A stretch of DNA of 10,921 bases from Acidobacteriota bacterium (GTDB lineage: Bacteria > Acidobacteriota > UBA4820 > DSQY01): contig JAKAIJ010000075.1 of the NCBI GenBank assembly GCA_021814355.1, forward strand, positions 1-10,921, read 5' to 3'. Below are positions 6,734 through 10,921 of this stretch, one piece after another. Position 1 is the stretch's first letter, and each line of letters begins with the position of its first letter. Below the pieces are notes generated by a model that saw only the letters and a list, made by a program, of their open reading frames with translations, searched no databases and was not told the origin of the DNA. The position numbers and the translations under genes are program-made.

Positions 6734-6762
6734 AGGATACCCCACCGCCGGGGGGCGGGCAA
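6734..6762 (-). promoter_or_regulatory. Sigma70-type promoter for the MCAD-like ACAD gene
   Basis: TTGCCC (6757-6762) and TATCCT (6734-6739) on the minus strand are separated by 17 bases. Both match consensus at four of six positions, and they are the only AT-containing words in an otherwise very GC-rich spacer. The predicted start near 6727 gives a leader of about 20 bases. It would drive the ACAD gene and probably the two oxidase genes after it. Confidence 0.55.
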
Positions 6763-6786
6763 GCGGGGAATCGCGCGGCGCGGCGC

Positions 6787-7983
6787 TCAACCTCCGGCGG
6801 GTTTGACGGGGGCCCGGAAGGCCTCAAAGCCGGTGATGTCCCCCCCCACCACCAGCTTGTGGATGTCGTGGGTCCCCTCGTAGGTGTAGACGCTCTCCAG
6901 GTTGTGCATGTGGCGCATGGCGCCGTACTCGTCGAGGATGCCGTTGGCGCCCAGGATGTCGCGCGCGTTCCGGGCCGCCTCGCGGGCCATGGCGACGCAC
7001 TGCATCTTGGCGAGGCTCACCTGCTGATGGCGCAGCGTCCCGGCGTCCTTCATCTGGCCGAGGCGCCAGACCAGGAGCTGTCCCTGGGTAATGTCCGCCA
7101 GCATGCGCACCAGCTTGTCCTGGACGAGCTGGAAGCGGCCGATGGGCCCATCGAACATGACCCTCTCCTTGGCGTAGCGCAGCGCCTCGTCGTAGCACGC
7201 CATGGCCGCGCCCACGCCGCCCCAGGCGATGCCGTAGCGGGCCTGGTTGAGGCAGGAGAGCGGGGCCGCGAGGCCCTTGGCGCCGGGCAGGCGTGAGGAG
7301 TCGGGGACGCGCGCGTCCTCGAAGACCAGCTCCGAGGTGACCGAGGCGCGTAGCGAGAGCTTCCCCTTCATCTCGGGAGCCGAGAAGCCGGGAATCCCCT
7401 TCTCCACGAGAAACCCCAGAAACCCTCCGTCGGAGCGGGCCCAGACCACCGCCACGTCGGCGATGGTGCCGTTGGTGATCCACATCTTGGCGCCGTTGAG
7501 GACCCAGTCCTTCCCGTCCCGAACCGCGCGGGTGGTCATGGAGCCCGGGTCGGAGCCCGCGTCGGGCTCGGTGAGGCCGAAACAGCCCACCGCCTCGCCC
7601 TTGGCCATCTTGGGCAGCCAGCGCCGCTTCTGCGCCTCGGAGCCGTAGGTAAAGATGGGGTACATCACGAGGGCGCTCTGGACCGAGGCGAAGGAGCGCA
7701 CTGCCGAGTCGCCGCGCTCGAGCTCCTGGTTGATGAGGCCGTAGGCGATGCTGTCGAGCCCCGCGCAGCCGTACTCCTCGGGGAGGGTCGCGCCGAAGAG
7801 GCCCAGCTCGGCCATTTCGGCCACCAGGTGGCGCGGGAAGGTCCCCTCCTGGTAGTGCTTGGCGATGATGGGCAGGACCCGCTCGTCCACCCAGCCGCGC
7901 ACCGTCTCGCGCACCATCTTCTGCTCGTCGGTGAGCAGGTCGTCGAGCCGGTAGTAGTCCACGCCCTTGAACTTCGACGCCAT
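6787..7983 (-). CDS. gcdH: Glutaryl-CoA dehydrogenase (decarboxylating type)
   Basis: The enzyme oxidises glutaryl-CoA to crotonyl-CoA and CO2 in lysine, tryptophan and some aromatic-compound degradation, passing electrons to ETF. The 398 residues have the three ACAD domains with GLTEPDAGSD (136-145), WITNG (168-172) and a GCDH-specific C-terminus: ARDILGANGILDEYGAMRH (340-358) and TYEGTHDIHKLVVG (367-380), with catalytic Glu369. Residues that distinguish decarboxylating GCDH are all visible: Glu89 and Arg96 in ELERGDSAVRS (human Glu87/Arg94), Ser97, Thr170 and Tyr368. I chose the ATG at 7981-7983 because GGAGG (7991-7995) lies 7 bases upstream and the N-terminus then fits the family. The frame stays open further upstream, but that part is non-homologous GC-rich filler. 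It is followed after 78 bases by the second ACAD gene. Confidence 0.94.
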   Translation of the reverse strand: MASKFKGVDYYRLDDLLTDEQKMVRETVRGWVDERVLPIIAKHYQEGTFPRHLVAEMAELGLFGATLPEEYGCAGLDSIAYGLINQELERGDSAVRSFASVQSALVMYPIFTYGSEAQKRRWLPKMAKGEAVGCFGLTEPDAGSDPGSMTTRAVRDGKDWVLNGAKMWITNGTIADVAVVWARSDGGFLGFLVEKGIPGFSAPEMKGKLSLRASVTSELVFEDARVPDSSRLPGAKGLAAPLSCLNQARYGIAWGGVGAAMACYDEALRYAKERVMFDGPIGRFQLVQDKLVRMLADITQGQLLVWRLGQMKDAGTLRHQQVSLAKMQCVAMAREAARNARDILGANGILDEYGAMRHMHNLESVYTYEGTHDIHKLVVGGDITGFEAFRAPVKPAGG

Positions 7984-7990
7984 GGGCCGT

Positions 7991-7995
7991 CCTCC
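7991..7995 (-). promoter_or_regulatory. Ribosome binding site fixing the gcdH start
   Basis: GGAGG on the minus strand lies 7 bases upstream of the ATG at 7981-7983. It rules out the much longer open frame that runs up to about 8388 across the neighbouring terminator and gene. Confidence 0.75.
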
Positions 7996-8003
7996 CGGGG
8001 TGG

Positions 8004-8012
8004 AGTGTAGCA
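8004..8012 (-). promoter_or_regulatory. Possible extended -10 promoter for gcdH
   Basis: The minus strand reads TGC-TACACT, which fits an extended -10 element (TGn plus TAnnnT). No good -35 box is seen at the right distance. The predicted start, near 7997, would leave a leader of only about 14 bases, just enough to contain the GGAGG ribosome site. Confidence 0.35.
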
Positions 8013-8056
8013 CAGGGGTGGAGGCGGCCGGAGGGCGGCGGGCCCGGGAAAAGGGA

Positions 8057-8081
8057 GACGGGGCCGCCGTGCGGCCCCGTC
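8057..8081 (-). terminator. Intrinsic terminator after the Spy/CpxP-like gene
   Basis: GACGGGGCCG (8057-8066) and CGGCCCCGTC (8072-8081) form a perfect 10-bp GC-rich stem with a 5-base loop. On the minus strand it is followed by TCCCTTTTCCC. It sits 30 bases past the stop of the gene ending at 8112 and upstream of the gcdH promoter candidate, so it separates two transcription units. The U-tract is interrupted but present. Confidence 0.65.
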
Positions 8082-8111
8082 GGGCGGTCATCGCATCCGC
8101 GCCTGGAACGG

Positions 8112-8735
8112 TCAGGGAGCGTCGTCCCCGGGGAAGTCCATGGCGAAGTCCGAAGGCGGAGCAAGCTCCCCGTCGGGCCCGTCGTCCTCTTCGGGGCCCT
8201 GCGCGAAGCCGGGGTTGGGGCCGGGGCCGCCGCCCGGGGGCGGAGGCGGAGGCTGCGGGGGCGCTCCGTAGCCAGGCCCGCCCGGGCCGCCCATGCCGCC
8301 GCGTCCCATGCGCCCGCGCATCCGGTCGCGCATACCCTCCCGCATCGCGGCCCGCCGTTCGCCCAGCTTGGCCTTCACCTTCTGCCACTGCTCGGGGGTG
8401 AGGACCGCCCGCATGTCCTGCATGTGCCGGAAGCGCACCTTCGCCTGGCGGGCCTTCACCAGCGAGAGATCGTCAATGGCCTTGTTGACGGCCGCCTCGT
8501 TGGGCGTCTCCTTGGCCATCTCCTGCCGGAGGGCCAGCTCCTTGATGGCCTTCTCGTGGCGAAGGTCGAGGTTTTCCCGCGCCTGCTTGAAGGTGAGGTC
8601 CTGGAGCTGCTGCTGCTGCTGGGGCGTCAGGCCGAGCTCCTGGACGACGCGGGGGTTGGTGAAGGGAGCCTGGGCCGGGGCGGCTACCACCGTCGCGGCC
8701 AGGATCGCCGACAGGATCCAGAGCTTTTTGTTCAT
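8112..8735 (-). CDS. Secreted Spy/CpxP-like LTxxQ protein with Pro/Gly-rich acidic tail
   Basis: The 207-residue protein starts with a clear signal peptide: MNKK, a hydrophobic core to about residue 19, then APAQA with likely cleavage after residue 23. A helical, charged region (about 28-135) carries two LTxxQ-type motifs, LTPQQ (36-40) and LTPEQ (112-116), as in periplasmic Spy/CpxP-like chaperone and metal-sensing proteins. After an Arg/Met/Gly-rich stretch (about 130-150), the last 60 residues are low complexity: Gly/Pro-rich with six consecutive prolines (162-167), then acidic (182-206). The tail is unusual for Spy/CpxP and is probably disordered. The ATG start has a strong Shine-Dalgarno site, AAGGAGG at 8742-8748. 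No CpxAR-like regulator is nearby. Family membership rests on the signal peptide, LTxxQ motifs and helical composition, so the exact function is open. Confidence 0.8.
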   Translation of the reverse strand: MNKKLWILSAILAATVVAAPAQAPFTNPRVVQELGLTPQQQQQLQDLTFKQARENLDLRHEKAIKELALRQEMAKETPNEAAVNKAIDDLSLVKARQAKVRFRHMQDMRAVLTPEQWQKVKAKLGERRAAMREGMRDRMRGRMGRGGMGGPGGPGYGAPPQPPPPPPGGGPGPNPGFAQGPEEDDGPDGELAPPSDFAMDFPGDDAP

Positions 8736-8803
8736 GGTCGTCCTCCTTCAGGTCTCTTGGACAGGCGGCGCCCCTCCGGGGTTTAATGGCCCCGTGGACG
8801 CAA

Positions 8804-8808
8804 GGAGG
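8804..8808 (+). promoter_or_regulatory. Ribosome binding site fixing the pseudouridine synthase start
   Basis: GGAGG, within AAGGAGG at 8802-8808, lies 9 bases before the GTG at 8818. This favours that GTG over the in-frame GTG at 8794 and over the much longer open frame, which would run antisense through the secreted-protein gene. Confidence 0.7.
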
Positions 8809-8817
8809 GAAGCCCGG

Positions 8818-9642
8818 GTGCCCGAGGAGCTGGAGGGGGAGCGGCTGGACCGCGCCCTGGCGGCCCTGGGGCTCTGCCCCAGCCGTCGCGGGGCGAAAGA
8901 GGCCCTGGTCCGCGGTTCGGTCTACCTCGACGGGCGCCGCATACGGGTAGCCTCGCGCCTTCTGCGGGCGGGCGCCCGCCTGAGGGTGGAAGCGTTCCCC
9001 GCGCGGCCTGGTCCCCCGGTCCCGCTCCGCATCCTCTGGGAGGAACCGGGCCTGGCCGCCCTGGACAAGCCGGGCGGCGTTCCGCTGGCCCCGACCCGCG
9101 CCGCCGTGGAGGGCTCCCTGCTCCACGCCCTATCCGTGGCGCGGGGGCTGCCCCTTTCCGCGCTCCACCCCGCGCACCGGCTGGATACCCCCACCTCGGG
9201 GGTCGTCCTGGTGGCCCTCTGCGCCGCGGAGGCCGCCCGCCTGGGCGGCGCCTTCCGCGAAGGCGGCGTCCGCAAGACCTACCTGGCCTGGGTCCACGGC
9301 CGGCCCGACCCGCCCGAGGGGCTCTGGGACTGGGCGCTCACCGAAGCGCGGGGCGGCGTGGTCCGCGTCCGGCCCGACGGACGCCCCGCCCGGACACGCT
9401 ACCATCTCGTGCGGGAGGAGGGCGCCCGGTCGCTCCTCCGGCTCGAGCCCGAGACGGGGCGCACCCACCAGCTCCGGGTCCACTGCGCCGCGGCGGGCCT
9501 TCCCATCGTGGGCGACCGGAAGTACGGCCGGGGCCCCGACGGCGTGAAGCGGGCGCTCCTGCACGCGTGGAGGCTCGACTTTCCCCGGGCCGATGGCGGC
9601 CGCCAGGTCGTCGAAGCGCCGGTGCCTCCCGATATGGGTTAA
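8818..9642 (+). CDS. RluA-family RNA pseudouridine synthase with S4 domain
   Basis: This enzyme isomerises uridine to pseudouridine in rRNA or tRNA. The 274 residues contain an N-terminal S4 RNA-binding domain (about 1-58: ERLDRALAALGLCPSRRGAK, then GSVYLDGRRIR) and a catalytic domain. That domain has LDKPGGVPLAPT (82-93), the RluA motif II HRLDTPTSG (120-128) with catalytic Asp123, KTYLAWVHG (153-161), ETGRTHQLRVHCAAAGLPIVG (from 212) and LLHAWRLDF (247-255). The combination of S4 domain and HRLDxxTSG is typical of RluC/RluD-like members, but the target uridine cannot be told from sequence. The GTG start is fixed by an AAGGAGG site. The gene is divergent from the secreted-protein gene, with an 82-base spacer (8736-8817), and converges on the ABC permease gene. 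Confidence 0.92.
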   Translation: MPEELEGERLDRALAALGLCPSRRGAKEALVRGSVYLDGRRIRVASRLLRAGARLRVEAFPARPGPPVPLRILWEEPGLAALDKPGGVPLAPTRAAVEGSLLHALSVARGLPLSALHPAHRLDTPTSGVVLVALCAAEAARLGGAFREGGVRKTYLAWVHGRPDPPEGLWDWALTEARGGVVRVRPDGRPARTRYHLVREEGARSLLRLEPETGRTHQLRVHCAAAGLPIVGDRKYGRGPDGVKRALLHAWRLDFPRADGGRQVVEAPVPPDMG

Positions 9643-9664
9643 GTCTACTCCGGGAAGAATAGGT

Positions 9665-9678
9665 CGGGCCGCGGCCCG
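9665..9678. terminator. Palindrome between convergent genes
   Basis: CGGGCCGCGGCCCG is a perfect 14-base palindrome in the 52-base gap between the pseudouridine synthase stop (9642) and the permease stop (9695). As RNA it could form a 5-bp stem with a 4-base loop on either strand. On the minus strand it is followed by a partly U-rich stretch (CTATTCTTCC). It may be a weak bidirectional terminator. Confidence 0.35.
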
Positions 9679-9694
9679 CCGGGGCAAGGGAGGC

Positions 9695-10921
9695 TCACTC
9701 CTCCCAGCGGAACCGCCAGAGGACCACGAACCCGAAGAGGGCGGCGAACCCCGCCAGCACCAGCGACGGCGCCAGCGCACCCTCGAACCCCACGCCGCGC
9801 CAGGTCACGGCGTCCAGGCCGTCCACCGCCCAGCGGGTGGGCACGGCGAGGGTGAGCGCCTGCATCCAGGCCGGAAAAAGGAAGGCCGGCACCCAGCCTC
9901 CGCCAAGCATGGTCATGAGCAGGACCGCGAGGATGGCGAGGCCCCGCGTGGCCTGGGTCGTGCGCCCCAGGGCGGCCAGCAGGAGGCCGAAGGAGGCGGC
10001 CATGAGGCAGGAGGCGGCGCAGAGCATCAGGAAGCCGGGCCAGCTCCCCTGGACCCGCACCCCGAAGAAGAGCATGCCGGCTCCCAAGGTGGCCCCCAGC
10101 GTGACCGCCGCGATGAGCGCGCCGCCCAGCGCCTTTCCGCCCAGCACCGTCGCCCGGGTGAGCGGAGCCGCCCGCAGGCGCCGCCAGACGCCCCCCTCGC
10201 GCTCCATCAACACGCCGATGCCCAGCTCGATGGCCGCGAAGAGGATGAACTGGATGCCCATGCCCGCGAAGGAGTGGGCGTAGCCGTTGTAGGCGACGCC
10301 GCGGCCGGAGGTCACCGCCTCCTCCCTCACGGCATAGGGGATGGTGAGGCCTGCGAACCCCGGTCTCTCGGCACCTGCGCCGGTTTTTTGCTCCCGGGAG
10401 ACCCAACCCTCCACCCCGTCCAGGAGACGCACCAGGGCGTCCCGCTCGGCCGGGTCAATCCCGGGGGACGAGAGGAGCTGCCGCTTGGACTCCCGCGCCA
10501 GCCTGGCGCCGGAGGGACCCGAGAAGACCTCCGCGCTCACGGCCTGCATGGCGTACTCGGTGAGGATGCCCCTCACCATCGCCATCTCGGTTCCGTGCGA
10601 CGGGTCGTAAAGGAAACCGACCTCGGGCTTGGGGCCGGAGGAGAAGAAAGCCCGGCCCGCGGCCTCCCCGAACCCCGGGGGGAGAACCACCGCCACGGCG
10701 GCCTTGCCCCTCCGCACCGCCTCCCGCGCCGCCTCCTCGCCGGCCGGCGCCACGGCGAGCAGGGCGTCCGAGGCGAGCCCCTTCGCCAGCGCGGCGGAGA
10801 CCGCGCTGTGGTCCCGATCCGCCACCAGGACGGCCACCTTGGCGGTCTCCCGGCTTCCCTCCCCCGAGAAGATAAATCCGAAGAAGGCGGCGATGGCGAT
10901 GGGGGTGGCCAGCGTGAAGAG
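9695..10921 (-). CDS. ABC-2 type transporter permease (5' partial)
   Basis: The visible 408 residues run from the right edge to a TGA at 9695-9697. The frame is open through base 10921 and begins inside a hydrophobic segment (FTLATPIAIAAFFGFIF), the usual first helix of ABC-2 permeases, so only a short N-terminus is missing. An extracytoplasmic domain of about 200 residues follows (VAVLVADRDHSAVSAALAKG onwards), then about five helices over the last 190 residues. These include FAGMGIQFILFAAIELGIG, a cytoplasmic ERE-rich loop (MEREGGVWRRLRAAPLTR) and GLAILAVLLMTMLGGGW. This layout matches the ABC2_membrane_3 / YhhJ-like drug or polymer exporter permeases. An internal GTG at 10837 would drop the first helix and is not the true start. 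The ATPase and any membrane-fusion protein would lie right of the window. Confidence 0.88.
   Translation of the reverse strand, partial: LFTLATPIAIAAFFGFIFSGEGSRETAKVAVLVADRDHSAVSAALAKGLASDALLAVAPAGEEAAREAVRRGKAAVAVVLPPGFGEAAGRAFFSSGPKPEVGFLYDPSHGTEMAMVRGILTEYAMQAVSAEVFSGPSGARLARESKRQLLSSPGIDPAERDALVRLLDGVEGWVSREQKTGAGAERPGFAGLTIPYAVREEAVTSGRGVAYNGYAHSFAGMGIQFILFAAIELGIGVLMEREGGVWRRLRAAPLTRATVLGGKALGGALIAAVTLGATLGAGMLFFGVRVQGSWPGFLMLCAASCLMAASFGLLLAALGRTTQATRGLAILAVLLMTMLGGGWVPAFLFPAWMQALTLAVPTRWAVDGLDAVTWRGVGFEGALAPSLVLAGFAALFGFVVLWRFRWEE

Noticed and set aside
7984..8388. N-terminal extension of glutaryl-CoA dehydrogenase
   Set aside because: It crosses a strong terminator and the end of another gene, has no family similarity, and the ATG at 7983 has a good ribosome site.
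8608..8622. CTG/CAG trinucleotide run
   Set aside because: It encodes the Gln-rich stretch just after the first LTPQQ motif of the secreted protein and is short, so it is coding sequence rather than a separate repeat element.
8757..8787. Possible + strand promoter TTGGAC...TTTAAT for the pseudouridine synthase
   Set aside because: The spacer is 19 bases and the hexamers are weak, so the match may be chance, although TTTAAT is unusually AT-rich for this region.
8293..8817. N-terminal extension of the pseudouridine synthase
   Set aside because: It is antisense to the secreted-protein gene. The S4 domain begins right at the GTG at 8818, which has an AAGGAGG site.
1..10921. CRISPR arrays, insertion sequences, phage, toxin-antitoxin or defence genes
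   Set aside because: No spaced direct repeats, transposase motifs, terminal inverted repeats or defence-domain signatures were seen. The window reads as housekeeping and metabolic chromosome.

Overview
The window is very GC-rich bacterial chromosome with densely packed genes, GTG and TTG starts, and stop/start overlaps. The gene content suggests a respiring, acyl-CoA-oxidising Gram-negative-type bacterium: two acyl-CoA dehydrogenases, a cytochrome bd-superfamily oxidase with fused c-type haems, and a Spy/CpxP-like periplasmic protein. An Acidobacteriota or deltaproteobacterial-type lineage (e.g. Myxococcota) would fit, but no marker here settles the phylum, so this is a weak inference. I see no phage genes, insertion sequences, CRISPR arrays or defence genes.

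Positions 1-2579 (+ strand) are a compact run: the 3' end of an unrecognised gene, mtnA (methionine salvage), tsaD (tRNA t6A synthesis, overlapping mtnA by 4 bases), and a pterin-4a-carbinolamine dehydratase with its own strong Shine-Dalgarno site. A hairpin-rich spacer follows (2580-2697). Next comes a tRNA-Thr(CGT) gene on the minus strand with a near-consensus sigma70 promoter directly upstream.

Positions 2860-7983 (- strand) form a catabolic and respiratory block. In transcription order it holds a decarboxylating-type glutaryl-CoA dehydrogenase, an MCAD-like acyl-CoA dehydrogenase with its own promoter and an operator-like palindrome, and a two-subunit membrane oxidase. The first oxidase subunit is CydA-like with two C-terminal CxxCH haem-c sites. 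The second is a nine-helix protein that looks like a divergent CydA paralogue rather than CydB. Only 13 bases separate the ACAD gene from the oxidase after allowing for the stop and start codons, so they are probably co-transcribed.

Positions 8057-10921 hold a secreted Spy/CpxP-like protein with a Pro/Gly-rich tail and a good intrinsic terminator (- strand), a divergent RluA-family pseudouridine synthase (+), and an ABC-2 type exporter permease whose 5' end lies beyond the right edge (-).

The strongest candidate for something unusual is the oxidase pair. It keeps the bd active-site His/Glu set, but the low-spin haem b558 histidine position appears to be Arg and no quinol-binding Q-loop is evident. 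This points to a cytochrome-c-type electron donor rather than quinol. Bd-superfamily members without the quinol site are already known, so this is a notable member of an under-studied family and not a wholly new system.
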